A stretch of DNA of 64,000 nucleotides from the NCBI RefSeq assembly GCF_000719865.1, contig NZ_JOID01000003.1, forward strand, positions 1 through 64,000. The letters are read 5' to 3'. The position numbers and the translations under genes were made by a program. Under the pieces are notes generated by a model. It saw only the letters and a program-made list of their open reading frames with translations. It searched no databases and was not told where the DNA came from. Position 1 is the stretch's first letter. Each line of letters opens with the position of its first letter. Positions 10,449-19,828 of the stretch are shown here, one piece after another. Origin of the DNA: Streptomyces albus subsp. albus (GTDB lineage Bacteria; Actinomycetota; Actinomycetes; Streptomycetales; Streptomycetaceae).

Positions 10449-12049
10449 CCTCCCTCGTCCAGTCCGTCGACTGGCTCGCGATCGCCCCGCCCGCCGTCGC
10501 GGCCGGGGCCGCCCTCGTGGTGCTCGTCGCCGACCTCTTCCTGCCCGAACGCCGCAAGCCGCTGCTCGGGGCCCTCGCGTGCGGCGGCCTCGCCCTCGCG
10601 ACGCTGGCCCTGCTGCCGCTGCTCGACGGCGGCCGGCGCACCTTCTGCCTGACGACCGCGCCGGACACGTGCAGTTACGCGGCCGACCCGTTCGCGCTCG
10701 CCCTCCAGTTCCTGGTGCTCGGCGGGGCGCTGCTGACGGCGCTGCTCTCCGTGCACACCGTCCGGGACCTCGGCCTCCCCGCCGGCGAGTACTGGTTTCT
10801 GCTGCTCGCCTCCGCCGCCGGCGCCGCCCTGCTCCCCGCCTCCCGCGATCTGGCCACTTTGGTCGTCGCCCTGGAAGTCGCCTCGCTGCCCGCCTTCGCC
10901 CTCGTCGGCCTGCGGCGCGGGAGCCGGCTCTCCTCGGAGGCGGCGCTCAAGTTCTTCCTGTCGTCCGTGGCCGCCACCGCCGTCATGCTGCTCGGCGTGA
11001 GTTTCGTCTACGCGGCCACCGGCTCGATGCACCTCTCGCGGGTCGCGGACGGTCTCGACGCGGTGCCCGCGCAGTTGTCCACCCTCGCCACCGCGGGCGT
11101 CGCCCTCACCCTCGTCGGTTTCGCCTTCAAGACGGCCGCCGCGCCCTTCCACTTCTGGGTGCCCGACACCTATGTCGGCGCGCCCGTGCCCATCGCGGGC
11201 TATCTGTCGGTGGTCGGCAAGGCGGCGGGGTTCTCCGGCCTGATCCTGGTGGCCGTCCTGGCGTTCCCCTCCCACGCGGAGGTCTGGGGCCCGGTCGTCG
11301 CCGTGCTCGCCGCGCTCACCATGACGGCGGGCAACGCGGCCGCGCTGCGCCAGCGCCCCGAGCGCGCGCACAGCGCCGTCCGCCTGCTGGCCTGGTCGTC
11401 CGTCGGTCAGGCCGGTTACCTGCTGGTGCCGATCGCCGCCGCCGCGTACACGGACGACCCGAACGACGCCATCGGCACCACCGTCGCCTACGCCCTGATG
11501 TACGCGGTGGTGAACCTCGGTGCCTTCGGCGTCACCGCCCTGGTCGCCCGGACGCACCCGGCGGGCCGGATCACCGACTTCCGGGGACTGTGGGCCGGCC
11601 GGCCGCTGGCCGCGCTGTCCCTCGGCTTCTTCCTGCTCGCCCTCGCCGGGCTGCCCCCGGGGATCATCGGGCTCTTCGCCAAGGTGGCGGTCTTCTCGAC
11701 GGCGGTCGAGGCCGGGCTCGGCTGGCTCGCGGTCGTCATGGCCGTCAACGTCGTGATCGCGCTCTACTACTACCTCCGCTGGACCGCGGTGCTCTTCCGG
11801 GGACCGGCGGCGGAGGCGGAGCCGGCCGCGGAGCCGGCCGTGGCGGCGGCGACCACGGCGGCGTCGCGGACGGTGACCGAGCGGACGGCAGGCGAAGGAC
11901 CCGCGGCCCCACCGGCCGCCGCCCCGCCCCGGCCGCCGAGGGCCCCGGCCTCCCTCGCCGCGGCCATCGCCCTCGCCGCCGTCCTGGGCATCGCCCTCTC
12001 CGGCGCGCCCCAGCTCGTCCTGCGCTTCGCCACCGCCGCCCTCCTGTGA
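10445..12049 (+). CDS. nuoN: NADH-quinone oxidoreductase subunit N (NuoN)
   Basis: A 534-residue antiporter-like subunit of the membrane arm. It carries the [17 protein letters not shown] region, [20 protein letters not shown] and the Ser/Gly-rich [14 protein letters not shown] segment. Residues about 452-502 form an Ala/Pro/Glu/Thr-rich insertion before the last helix, another low-complexity addition in this cluster. ATG at 10445 overlaps the nuoM stop (ATGA). It is the last nuo gene; nuoD, E, F and G do not follow, and the next gene is 450 bp away. Confidence 0.94.
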   Translation: MTSLVQSVDWLAIAPPAVAAGAALVVLVADLFLPERRKPLLGALACGGLALATLALLPLLDGGRRTFCLTTAPDTCSYAADPFALALQFLVLGGALLTALLSVHTVRDLGLPAGEYWFLLLASAAGAALLPASRDLATLVVALEVASLPAFALVGLRRGSRLSSEAALKFFLSSVAATAVMLLGVSFVYAATGSMHLSRVADGLDAVPAQLSTLATAGVALTLVGFAFKTAAAPFHFWVPDTYVGAPVPIAGYLSVVGKAAGFSGLILVAVLAFPSHAEVWGPVVAVLAALTMTAGNAAALRQRPERAHSAVRLLAWSSVGQAGYLLVPIAAAAYTDDPNDAIGTTVAYALMYAVVNLGAFGVTALVARTHPAGRITDFRGLWAGRPLAALSLGFFLLALAGLPPGIIGLFAKVAVFSTAVEAGLGWLAVVMAVNVVIALYYYLRWTAVLFRGPAAEAEPAAEPAVAAATTAASRTVTERTAGEGPAAPPAAAPPRPPRAPASLAAAIALAAVLGIALSGAPQLVLRFATAALL

Positions 12050-12500
12050 GCTGACCGCTCCGGGGCCGAGCCGCGCGGACACAGACCGCTGCCGTCCGCC
12101 CGGCGCCGCGCCCGGTGACTCCGCCCGCGCCGCCCGCGCCCCCGTGCCGGGACCGGTCTGCCCGCTCGCGCACGGACCGTCCTCGCCACGGCCGCTTCTC
12201 CGACGCGGCTGCCCGCGCCCGGCGCGGGGCGGGGAAGGGCGCCGCGCGGAAGCCCGTCGTGCGCCCAACCGCGGCACCCGGGGCGTGCGCCTGAGCGCGT
12301 TCCCCGGGCGCACAGCTCCGGCACGCCGCGCCCGCGGACGGCCGGAAGCCCCCGCGCCCGGCTCGGCGGCGCCCCGGCACCCCGGCGTCCACCTGGGAAC
12401 TCACCGCCCCCGCCCCGCGTTGACGGGGAGAACAACGGGGCCACTGGAAGGTGGAGCACGCAGCGGCAAGTTCCCCACCACAGCACCAGGAGGGCGTACA
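12050..12500. other. Intergenic region between nuoN and htpX
   Basis: About 450 bp of GC-rich sequence without a convincing gene. Short open frames on both strands lack ribosome sites and protein-like composition. No clear terminator after nuoN was seen. AGGAGGG at 12487-12493 is the htpX ribosome site. Confidence 0.6.
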
Positions 12501-13358
12501 GTGCACCGCCGGCACAACGGGCTGAAAACCGCCGTACTCCTCGGCGCGCTGTCGGCACTGATCATCGTGATCGGTGGGCTCTTCGGCCGTACGGGCCTCG
12601 TCGTCGCCGTGTTCGTGGCGCTCGGTACCAACGCCTACGCGTACTGGAACAGCGACAAGCTCGCCCTGCGCGCGATGCGCGCCCGGCCTGTGAGCGAGTT
12701 CGAGGCCCCGCAGCTGTACCGCATCGTGCGCGAGCTCTCCACCGCCGCCCGGCAGCCCATGCCGCGGCTCTACATCTCCCCGACGCAGGCACCGAACGCC
12801 TTCGCGACCGGCCGGAACCCGCGCCACGCGGCCGTCTGCTGCACCGACGGCATTCTGCGCATCCTCACCGAGCGTGAGCTGCGCGGCGTCCTCGGCCATG
12901 AGCTCAGCCACGTCTACAACCGCGACATCCTGATCTCCTCGGTCGCCGGCGCCCTCGCCTCCGTCGTGATGTTCCTGGTGAACTTCGCCTGGCTGATCCC
13001 CTTCGGCCGCACCGACGACGACGAGGGCCCGGGCCTCTTCGGCTTTCTGCTGATCATGCTGCTCGGTCCGCTCGCGGCCTCCCTCATCCAGCTCGCGGTC
13101 AGCCGGTCCCGGGAGTACGAGGCCGATGCGTCCGGCGCCGGGATGACGGGTGACCCGCTGGCCCTGGCCAGCGCCCTCCGCAAGCTCGACGCGGGGGCGA
13201 AGCAACTGCCGCTGCCCCCCGAGCCGCGCCTGGAGACGGCGAGCCACATGATGATCGTCAACCCGTTCCGCCCCGGCACGGTGTCAAAACTCTTCTCGAC
13301 CCACCCGCCGATGGCCGAGCGCGTCGCCCGGCTGGAGCGCATGGCGGGCGGCCGCTGA
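12501..13358 (+). CDS. htpX: M48-family membrane protease HtpX
   Basis: A 285-residue zinc metalloprotease of the inner membrane, which degrades misfolded membrane proteins. Two N-terminal helices (about 10-45) precede the HELSH zinc site (His133, His137). Two further helices follow (about 150-200), then [10 protein letters not shown], which supplies the third ligand Glu. The C-terminal [14 protein letters not shown] is typical of the family. GTG at 12501 is chosen for the AGGAGGG site 7-8 bp upstream and the start [10 protein letters not shown], which gives normal length. It stands alone as a single-gene unit. HtpX follows the second nuo cluster in other streptomycetes too (established synteny, from memory). 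Confidence 0.95.
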   Translation: MHRRHNGLKTAVLLGALSALIIVIGGLFGRTGLVVAVFVALGTNAYAYWNSDKLALRAMRARPVSEFEAPQLYRIVRELSTAARQPMPRLYISPTQAPNAFATGRNPRHAAVCCTDGILRILTERELRGVLGHELSHVYNRDILISSVAGALASVVMFLVNFAWLIPFGRTDDDEGPGLFGFLLIMLLGPLAASLIQLAVSRSREYEADASGAGMTGDPLALASALRKLDAGAKQLPLPPEPRLETASHMMIVNPFRPGTVSKLFSTHPPMAERVARLERMAGGR

Positions 13359-13832
13359 CGGAAACGCCGGCCCGCTCGGCTCGCCCGGCCGGCCCGGCGG
13401 ACCGCGGATCCCGGGCCCGTGGACCCCGGGTCTCCTGCCCGGGGCCGGGGCAACCCCGCACCCCGCTGTCACCGCCGGTGGCCGGAGTCGGCCTCGTCCA
13501 CCGCCTCCACGACCGCGACAGGCCAGGTGGGAACCCCTCGCCGGTCGCACGGCGGCCCGAGCCCACCGGGACGCGAGGGCAGCCGGAGGACCGGGCGCGG
13601 CCGGCGAAAGGGCACAGCGGCTGCCCGGTCGTAACGAGGCCGCCCCTTTTTCCCGTGATGAGCCCGGCGTACGATCCCGAATTGCGCCGCGCTGCCCCGT
13701 AACTCCGAACAGACCGCGAGAAGCCGCACCCCTGCTCCGCACACTCCGTACCGGCGCCCGCGCCGCCGACACCGGCCACGGGGCGCCCCGTCCACGCCCC
13801 GCCCCGACGCCAGCGAAGGAAAGTGCCAGCAG
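13359..13832. other. Intergenic region upstream of the SGNH hydrolase
   Basis: About 470 bp, GC-rich, with no supportable gene. A TACGAT hexamer at 13670-13675 could be a -10 element of a promoter for the downstream hydrolase, but the T-run at 13647-13651 is a weak -35. GAAGGAAAG at 13815-13823 is the ribosome site. Confidence 0.5.
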
Positions 13833-15209
13833 ATGACCCTGATACGGCGGCTCACCCGCTTGTCCCGCCCCGCGCGCACCGCGCGCCCCGTGGTCCCCGC
13901 GCCGTCGACCGCACAGGCCCCCGCCGGCGGCGGCCGGGGACCGGCGAGGCGACGAACCTCCCCCAGCCCCGGACTCCGGGGCGGCGGACTGCTCGCAGCC
14001 GCCACCGCGGCCGTCCTGTTCAGCACGTCCGGGGCGGCGGCCGCCGACTGCGCGGACGGAGCGGACGGAGGCACGGCCGGCCAGGGCGCCACCTACTACA
14101 TCTCCCTCGGCGACTCCCTCGCCTCCGGCTACCAGCCGGACGCCGGCAAGGACACGGACACCGCCTACACCGACAAGCTGTTCGAGACCCTCAAGAAGAG
14201 CAACCCCGGTCTCGAACACATACGCCTCGGATGCGCGGGGGAGACCACCGAGACGTTCATCGGCGGTGGCAAGTGCGACTACCCCGACGCGACCTCCCAG
14301 CTCGACGCCGCCCTCAAGGCGCTGGAGAAGCACGAGGGCAGCGTCGCCTACGTGACCATCGACATCGGCGCCAACGACATCAGGGCGTGCTCCGCCGCCA
14401 CCGGCGCGATCGACCCCGTCTGCATGGCCGAGGCGTCCCAGGCGATCGGGACCAACCTGACCGGGATCACCGGCAAGCTGCGCAAGGCCGGTTCGGCGAG
14501 CACCCAGTACGCGGGCATGACGTACTACAACCCGTTCCTGGCCGCCTGGCTCCTCGGCGAGTCCGGGCAGCAGACCGCCAGGAGCTCGGCAGCCGTCGTC
14601 AAGGCCGGCAACGAGGCCATCGCGGGGGTCTACCGCACCGCGGACTACAAGGTCGCCGACGTGGCCGCCGCCTTCGGCTCGGACGACTTCGACACCCGCG
14701 TCGAACTGCCCGGCATGGGGTCGGTTCCCGCCAACGTCGCCAAGATCTGCGAGCTGACCTGGCAGTGCACGCATCAGGACATCCACGCCAACGCCGCAGG
14801 CCACGAGCTGATCGCCGGCACCTTCGCGAAGGTCCTGCCGCGGACTCCGCCGGGCGACGACTGCACACCCCCGGAGGCGACCCCGTCCACGGAGCCGTCC
14901 GGGGGCGGCAACGCCCCGGGGACCGAGACGGACGGCAAGAAGCCCGCCCCGGGCACCGAGGGCACCGACGGCGGCGACGAGGACGAGGACCAGGACAGGG
15001 ACAAGGCCGGGACGACCGGCTCCCGCGACGGCTCCGCACCCGGCCCCAAGGGCGACCTCGCCGACACGGGCTCGTCGAGCACCACCCCGATCGTCGCGGG
15101 CGCGGCCGCACTGGTCCTGGCGGCCGGCGCGGGCATGGTCTTCGCGGTACGCCGCCGCGGCGGACGGCCGGACGGCAGCGGAACGACGGAGCCGCCGCGG
15201 TCCGGGTGA
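13833..15209 (+). CDS. Cell-wall-anchored SGNH/GDSL hydrolase
   Basis: A 458-residue exported esterase or lipase-like enzyme. A long Arg-rich N-terminal region precedes a hydrophobic signal segment (about 47-70, ending GAAAADC). The catalytic blocks are visible: LGDSLASGY with nucleophile Ser95, the oxyanion GAND motif, and DIHANAAGH with Asp316 and His318. This resembles the SGNH lipase family of Streptomyces. The enzyme part is followed by a Pro/Gly/Asp-rich spacer and a sorting signal: LADTG at 409-413, a hydrophobic helix, then RRRGG. LAxTG is the preference of class E sortases, so surface anchoring is likely. The substrate cannot be told. GAAGGAAAG lies 9 bp before the ATG, and a strong terminator follows. 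Confidence 0.9.
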   Translation: MTLIRRLTRLSRPARTARPVVPAPSTAQAPAGGGRGPARRRTSPSPGLRGGGLLAAATAAVLFSTSGAAAADCADGADGGTAGQGATYYISLGDSLASGYQPDAGKDTDTAYTDKLFETLKKSNPGLEHIRLGCAGETTETFIGGGKCDYPDATSQLDAALKALEKHEGSVAYVTIDIGANDIRACSAATGAIDPVCMAEASQAIGTNLTGITGKLRKAGSASTQYAGMTYYNPFLAAWLLGESGQQTARSSAAVVKAGNEAIAGVYRTADYKVADVAAAFGSDDFDTRVELPGMGSVPANVAKICELTWQCTHQDIHANAAGHELIAGTFAKVLPRTPPGDDCTPPEATPSTEPSGGGNAPGTETDGKKPAPGTEGTDGGDEDEDQDRDKAGTTGSRDGSAPGPKGDLADTGSSSTTPIVAGAAALVLAAGAGMVFAVRRRGGRPDGSGTTEPPRSG

Positions 15210-15275
15210 CGCGGACGAGCCGCGCCGGCGCACCGGACGACGCCGAAGCGGCGCGTCCGGACACCGAGTGAACGA

Positions 15276-15309
15276 CCGAGGGCGCCCGTGCACCAGCGGG
15301 CGCCCTCGG
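15276..15309 (+). terminator. Terminator after the SGNH hydrolase
   Basis: A perfect 13-bp stem, CCGAGGGCGCCCG with CGGGCGCCCTCGG, around an 8-nt loop, 66 bp after the stop codon. There is no T-run, as is usual in Streptomyces. Confidence 0.85.
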
Positions 15310-15451
15310 CCCGCCCCGGACGAGCCCGCCCCGGACGAGCCCAAGCCGCCGTACCCGCGACGAGCACCGATGGCGCCGCCCACCGGCCGCGGCAGGCACC
15401 GGTCGGGCGACGGGCCGGGCACGAGGGCGCCGCCCCTGGCAGGCTGGAGGA

Positions 15452-15844
15452 GTGAAGACTCTTCTGAACCTGATCTGGCTCGTGCTCTCCGGCTTCTGGC
15501 TGGCCCTCGCCTATGTGCTCGCGGGGCTCATCTGCTTCGTTCTGATCATCACGATCCCGTTCGGCATCGCGTCGTTCCGGATCGCGGGCTACGCCCTGTG
15601 GCCGTTCGGCAAGACGACCGTCGAGCGGCGCGACGCGGGCGCGGGCTCGCTGATCGGCAACATCGTCTGGATCGTCTTCGCGGGCTGGTGGCTCGCCCTC
15701 GGGCACATCGTCACCGGCCTGGCCCTCTGCGTGACCATCATCGGAATCCCGTTCGGCATCGCCAACTTCAAGATGATCCCGATCTCCCTGATGCCGCTCG
15801 GCCGCGAAATCGTCCCCACGGACCGCCCGTTCGCCACCCGCTGA
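15452..15844 (+). CDS. YccF domain-containing membrane protein
   Basis: A 130-residue integral membrane protein with two related halves. Each half has a hydrophobic segment with a W-L-A-L core followed by IPFGIA (FGIASFRIAGYALWPFG and FGIANFKMIPISLMPLG), the duplicated YccF/DUF307 motif. Two to four helices are expected. The function of the family is not established. The GTG start at 15452 follows TGGAGG by 3-4 bp. It converges with the acetyltransferase gene on the other strand. The family call is firm. Confidence 0.88.
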   Translation: MKTLLNLIWLVLSGFWLALAYVLAGLICFVLIITIPFGIASFRIAGYALWPFGKTTVERRDAGAGSLIGNIVWIVFAGWWLALGHIVTGLALCVTIIGIPFGIANFKMIPISLMPLGREIVPTDRPFATR

Positions 15845-15971
15845 GACCCGGCCGCCGAAGCGGGCAGCCGCCGAACCGGCGACGCGCGGCCGCCCGCGCC
15901 CACCACCGCGGCCTCGCCGCACGTGATCCGCCGCCCGGTGACCGGTGCCTTCCGGCCGGCCGGGCGGCGGC

Positions 15972-16787
15972 TCAACTCCCGGACGAACCCGAACCCGAAC
16001 CCGAACCCGGATCCGAACCCGAACCTGCACCCGAACCCGCAGCCCCGGAGGCCGGAGCCCTCGAAGTACCAAAAGACCCTGGAGAACAGGGAGAAGAAGA
16101 ACCGGCAGAGCCGCCGGAACGAACGGGATCGGGATCCGCAGGGCCGCCGGAACCGGACCGGGCCTCCCCGCCCCCCGGTGCCTGGAGCAGCCGCGGCGAG
16201 GCCGCGAACCCGTGCCGCGAGTACACCGGGACCGCCCGGGAGCTCGAGTGCACCGTCACCCGCTCCAGCCCCGCCTCCCGAGCCAGCTCCCGCACCGCGT
16301 CGATGAGCCGCCCGCCCAGCCCGCCGTCCCGCTCCGCCGGCACGACGTACACGCACTGCACATCACCGGACGCCCGTTCCAGGGCCCGCGGGCTCGGTAC
16401 CCGCCGCACGACCGCCAGCCAGGCCATCCCGATGATCTCCGCGCCCCGCAGCATCACCAGACAGCGGTGCGAACCCGCGTTCTCCCGCGCCCAGTCCACG
16501 AAATGGCGGAGGAACTCCCCGCGCGTGGCGACCGGCGTCCCCCCGTTCTCCAGCACCCACTGCCACCGCAGCGCGGCGACGGCCTCCAACTCCCCGTCCA
16601 GCACGGGCCGGACGACGACGTTGTCGGGAACCCCGTCCACCGCGCCGCCGGGCACGCCGTCCGCCGCGTGGCCGGGCACCTCGCCCACCGCGTGGCCGGG
16701 CAGTCCATCCGCCGCGCCACCGCGAACGCCCGCCGCGCCGTCACCCGCGATACCGTCCATGCCGCCATTCTGGCGGAGCCCGCCCAC
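15972..16787 (-). CDS. GNAT-family N-acetyltransferase with repeat-rich ends
   Basis: 271 residues if the GTG at 16787 is used; an ATG at 16760 gives 262. The central part (about 60-205) is a GNAT domain: a DVQCVYVVPAERDGGLGGRL segment with the acetyl-CoA-binding R/Q-x-x-G-x-G/A-like loop, then VTVHSSSRAVPVYSRHGF. Both ends are low-complexity. The N-terminus repeats a PGHA-DGVPG unit, and the last 60 residues become Gly/Ser-rich, ending in GSGSGS, encoded by a tandem hexamer. The substrate is unknown. The ends are probably recent repeat expansions, since GNAT proteins usually stop after the GF motif. Confidence 0.8.
   Translation of the reverse strand: MGGLRQNGGMDGIAGDGAAGVRGGAADGLPGHAVGEVPGHAADGVPGGAVDGVPDNVVVRPVLDGELEAVAALRWQWVLENGGTPVATRGEFLRHFVDWARENAGSHRCLVMLRGAEIIGMAWLAVVRRVPSPRALERASGDVQCVYVVPAERDGGLGGRLIDAVRELAREAGLERVTVHSSSRAVPVYSRHGFAASPRLLQAPGGGEARSGSGGPADPDPVRSGGSAGSSSPCSPGSFGTSRAPASGAAGSGAGSGSDPGSGSGSGSSGS
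15982..16038 (-). repeat. CCGAAC-type hexamer repeat in the acetyltransferase tail
   Basis: On the plus strand a run of CGAACC-like hexamers (several perfect, some with CGGATC or CTGCAC variants) encodes the Gly/Ser-rich end of the minus-strand acetyltransferase. Copy changes stay in frame. It is internal to a gene and not telomeric. Confidence 0.85.
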
Positions 16788-17077
16788 CGCTCCACCGCCT
16801 CACCGGCCACGGAGCACATCCGCACCCCTCGACCGCGAGGGCCGGGTGCAGGGCCGTGTGCAGGGTCCCGACAAGGGTTTTCCCCGTATCGGGTCCGCCG
16901 CCCCGAACCTACGCTCGGGGAACCGGTCACCACCTCCCCCTCTGTGGCGACCCGGTCCGGCTGGTCCCCCGCGCTCCGCGATCCCGTCTCCACCCCAACT
17001 CCCCAACGCGACACGGGATCGCGGCCCGTGGACCACGATGCGGCGACGCAACGACGCGCGAAGGCGGTGGACGTGTC

Positions 17078-18010
17078 ATGCGGTCGGTAGTGCACGGCGG
17101 AGCACCCGCCGGACAACCCGGGGCGCTCGGAGACGCCGGAGGCCCCGGAGGCCCCGGAGACCCCGAAGCTCCCGTGGGACGCCCGGATCTCCTCGACCGG
17201 CTCCACCAGACCCTGCGCGCCCACGGCCGCGCCGTGCTCACCGGCGCGCCCGGAGCCGGCCGGTCGGCCGTCCTGGACGTGGTCGCGCGGACCGCCGAGT
17301 CGCGCGGCGAGACCGTGCTGCGCCTGGCCCCGGCCGAACGCGACCGCGCGGTGCCCGGCGCCGCCGCCACCGCACTGCTCGCCGCCATCCCGACCGCCGC
17401 GCTCGCCCCACTGCCCGGCATGTCCTTCCGCGCGGTCCCCGGCAGCCTGCCCGCTCCCGGCGCCGGCACCGGACTCCGTTCCGGCCGCGGCACGAGACCG
17501 GGCGCGGACGGAACCGGAACTGCGCGCACCATCCCCCGTACCAGCGGCGGACGGAGCACCGGCCGGGCCCGCAGGGGCGGCCCGCTCGGCGCCGCGCCCG
17601 CCGCCTCCGTACCGGCACTCCTCCGCAGACTGGCGGGGGAGTGGCCGGTGCTCCTCGTCATTGACGACGCCCAGTGGCTGGACGAGGAGAGCGTGCTCCT
17701 GCTGCGCTCCGTCCTGCACCCGGGCGCCGGGACCGTACCGGCGGAGCTGCGGCTGCTGATCGCCGAACGCACCGCGCCCGGTGCGCCGCGCGAGGCCGTC
17801 GCCCCCGCCCTCTGCGGCGCCGCACCCCGGGACACCATCGCCCTGCCGCCGCTCGACACGGCGGCGACGGCCGAACTCCTCGCCCGCCACCGGCTGCCGC
17901 GGCGGCTGACCGACGCGGTGCACCGCGCCTCCGGCGGCAACCCGGCCCGCGCCCTGGCCGTCGCCCGCACCCTGTCCGCCACCCCGTCCCCGGAGCTCGC
18001 CGCCGGCTGA
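17078..18010 (+). CDS. Stand-alone AAA/NACHT-like ATPase domain protein
   Basis: 310 residues from ATG 17078 (GGTGG 7 bp upstream). It resembles the ATPase front end of large LuxR-type (LAL/MalT-like) regulators: VGRPDLLDRL, a P-loop GAPGAGRS in which the usual Lys is Arg, a Walker B LLVIDDAQWLDEESVLLLR, and a later GNPARAL segment like the SGGNP motif. About 60 residues of Gly/Arg-rich filler split the P-loop from Walker B. The TPR-like and HTH parts of LAL regulators are missing; the frame ends cleanly before a strong terminator. It could be a remnant regulator or a short ATP-binding protein; the Arg substitution argues against strong ATP hydrolysis. Confidence 0.7.
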   Translation: MRSVVHGGAPAGQPGALGDAGGPGGPGDPEAPVGRPDLLDRLHQTLRAHGRAVLTGAPGAGRSAVLDVVARTAESRGETVLRLAPAERDRAVPGAAATALLAAIPTAALAPLPGMSFRAVPGSLPAPGAGTGLRSGRGTRPGADGTGTARTIPRTSGGRSTGRARRGGPLGAAPAASVPALLRRLAGEWPVLLVIDDAQWLDEESVLLLRSVLHPGAGTVPAELRLLIAERTAPGAPREAVAPALCGAAPRDTIALPPLDTAATAELLARHRLPRRLTDAVHRASGGNPARALAVARTLSATPSPELAAG

Positions 18011-18116
18011 CCCGGGCCGGCGCCCACCGCCTCCGGCACACGCGAGCGCCTCCGGGAACGCCCCGCCCCGTCACCCGTAACCCACACTCCACAACCCACA
18101 ACGCAAGACGCACAAC

Positions 18117-18157
18117 GAGGGCAGTGCGTCGGACGGGGATTCCGACGTACTGCCCTC
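18117..18157. terminator. Bidirectional terminator between the ATPase gene and yajQ
   Basis: A 17-bp stem with one mismatch (18117-18133 with 18141-18157) around CGGGGAT, lying between two convergent genes. The symmetry suits termination from both sides. Confidence 0.9.
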
Positions 18158-18204
18158 GCTGTGTCGCAGCCGACCGCGCGGACGCGGACCTCAGCCCACC
18201 GGCC

Positions 18205-18693
18205 TCACCGGTAGTTCACGAACTGCACCGCGAAGTCCAGGTCCGCGCCCTTGATGAGCTGCTGCACCGCCTGCAGGTCGTCCCGGCTCTTGGACGACAC
18301 CCGCAGCTCGTCGCCCTGCACCTGCGCCTTGACGCCCTTCGGGCCCTCGTCGCGGATCATCTTCGCGACCTTCTTCGCGTTCTCCTGGGAGATGCCCTCC
18401 TGGATGGTCGCGAAGATCTTGTACTCCTTGCCGGAGAGCTGCGGCTCCCCGGCGTCCAGCGCCTTGAGCGAGATCCCGCGCTTGACCAGCTTGGACTGGA
18501 AGACGTCCAGGATCGCGTTGACCCGGTCCTCCGAGTTCGCCTGCATCAGGATCTTCTCGCCCGACCACTCGATCGACGCGCCGACGTTCCTGAAGTCGTA
18601 GCGCTGCGAGATCTCCTTGGAGGCCTGGTTGAGAGCGTTGTCGACCTCCTGCCGCTCGACCTTCGAGACGATGTCGAAACTGGAGTCGGCCAT
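18205..18693 (-). CDS. yajQ: YajQ-family nucleotide-binding protein
   Basis: A 162-residue cytoplasmic protein. The start [21 protein letters not shown] and the body with [37 protein letters not shown] and the C-terminal [12 protein letters not shown] are near-diagnostic of YajQ/UPF0234 (two ferredoxin-like folds). The ATG at 18693 is chosen because the family begins there; the frame reaches 18810 without conserved sequence. Members bind nucleotides; in Xanthomonas a YajQ protein binds cyclic di-GMP and acts in regulation (family knowledge), which cannot be assumed here. It is transcribed away from tRNA-Tyr and ends at the shared terminator. Confidence 0.95.
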   Translation of the reverse strand: MADSSFDIVSKVERQEVDNALNQASKEISQRYDFRNVGASIEWSGEKILMQANSEDRVNAILDVFQSKLVKRGISLKALDAGEPQLSGKEYKIFATIQEGISQENAKKVAKMIRDEGPKGVKAQVQGDELRVSSKSRDDLQAVQQLIKGADLDFAVQFVNYR

Positions 18694-18886
18694 CGTGAGT
18701 TGGCTCCTCATCCCTAGATCATCCGGTACAGCGGAACCATCCCGGTCCGCAGCGCCCAGCCTAGCCATCCGAGCCATGATCCAACCGCGATCAACCGGGT
18801 GGCGGACCACCCCGGTTCATCGGGTATGGTTTACGACGTTGCCACCGAGCACCGCCACCGGGCGGGACGGCGGCGACACCCTCCTA

Positions 18887-18968
18887 GGCGGTGTGCCCGA
18901 GCGGCCAAAGGGAGCAGACTGTAAATCTGCCGGCTCAGCCTTCCCAGGTTCGAATCCTGGCGCCGCCA
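18887..18968 (+). tRNA. tRNA-Tyr (anticodon GTA)
   Basis: An 82-nt class II tRNA with a long variable arm. Acceptor stem GGCGGTG pairs with CGCCGCC (one G-T pair), anticodon stem GCAGA/TCTGC, loop CTGTAAA with anticodon 18921-18923, T arm GGTTCGAATCC. The 3' CCA is not encoded. Confidence 0.97.
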
Positions 18969-18980
18969 CAGGAACAGAAG

Positions 18981-19016
18981 AGGCCCCTGATCTGCGCATC
19001 AGCAGATCAGGGGCCT
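18981..19016 (+). terminator. Terminator after tRNA-Tyr
   Basis: A perfect 14-bp stem AGGCCCCTGATCTG / CAGATCAGGGGCCT around an 8-nt loop, followed by TCTT, 12 bp after the tRNA. It can also serve the minus-strand reductase that ends at 19068. Confidence 0.9.
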
Positions 19017-19067
19017 TCTTCGTGCCCTATCCACCCAGCCCCTCCCGGCCGGGCGCACCCGCCCCGT

Positions 19068-19730
19068 TCAGCCCGCCCCGGAGGCCTTCACCGCCTCCGC
19101 CACCGGCACCGTTCCGCTGATCAGCTCCAGCGTCTTCCCGATGGTCCCCGGTTCGTCCAGCAGGGCGGCCAGCACCGCCGCCACATCGTCCCGCGGCACC
19201 GCGTCCCGCCCGGTGCGCTCGGCGAGCGTGACCAGCCCCGTCCCCGGATCGTCGGTGAGCCGGCCCGGCCGCAGGATCGTCCAGTCCAGCCCGGTACGGG
19301 CCCGCACGGCCGCGTCCGCCGCGCCCTTCGCCCGCAGATAGGCGGCGAAGACCGGATCGGTCTCCGGCGGCGGCTCGCTGCCGGCCCCCATCGACGAGAC
19401 GACGAGGAAACGCCGCACTCCGGCCCGCTCGGCCGCTTCCGCGAACAGTTCGGCGGCCGCCCGGTCCACGGTGTCCTTCCGGGCGACGCCGCTGCCGGGC
19501 CCGGCGCCGGCCGCGAAGACCGCCGCGTCGGCGCCCTGCAGATGGGCCGCGACCTCCTCGGTGATCGCCGACTCCAGGTCGCACAGCACGGGTTCGGCTC
19601 CCGCTTCCCGCAGGTCGTCGCCCTGCTCGCGGTTGCGGATGAGGCCCGCGACCTCGTCACCGCGCCCGGCGAGCAACCGCTCCAGCCGCAGCGCGATCTG
19701 ACCGTGTCCTCCAGCGATGACAATGCGCAT
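19068..19730 (-). CDS. NAD(P)H-binding atypical SDR (NmrA/SDR_a5-like) protein
   Basis: A 220-residue Rossmann-fold protein. MRIVIAGGHGQIALRLERLL carries the N-terminal GGxGxI/A-type dinucleotide loop. DLESA follows as the acidic patch after the second strand, then VVSSMGA and a YLRAKGAAD segment in place of the classical YxxxK. GLDWTILRPGRLTD is typical of the SDR_a5 group. The ATG at 19730 is chosen so the protein begins at the first beta strand. Such proteins are oxidoreductases or redox sensors; no substrate can be read from the sequence. The gene stands alone. Confidence 0.85.
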   Translation of the reverse strand: MRIVIAGGHGQIALRLERLLAGRGDEVAGLIRNREQGDDLREAGAEPVLCDLESAITEEVAAHLQGADAAVFAAGAGPGSGVARKDTVDRAAAELFAEAAERAGVRRFLVVSSMGAGSEPPPETDPVFAAYLRAKGAADAAVRARTGLDWTILRPGRLTDDPGTGLVTLAERTGRDAVPRDDVAAVLAALLDEPGTIGKTLELISGTVPVAEAVKASGAG

Positions 19731-19828
19731 GGTCCCGACCGTACGCCGAGGGCGCGAGGCGCGGGCAGAGGGCGCGCTGGCCACACGGGGCGCCCGCCGC
19801 AGCCCGTTCCGCGCCCCACACGCTCACC

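Noticed and set aside
13670..13675. Promoter of the SGNH hydrolase
   Set aside because: A -10-like TACGAT is present but there is no acceptable -35 at the right distance; left as a remark only.
15982..16038. Telomere-like hexamer repeat
   Set aside because: It is inside the reading frame of the acetyltransferase, short, imperfect and internal to a conserved chromosomal core region.
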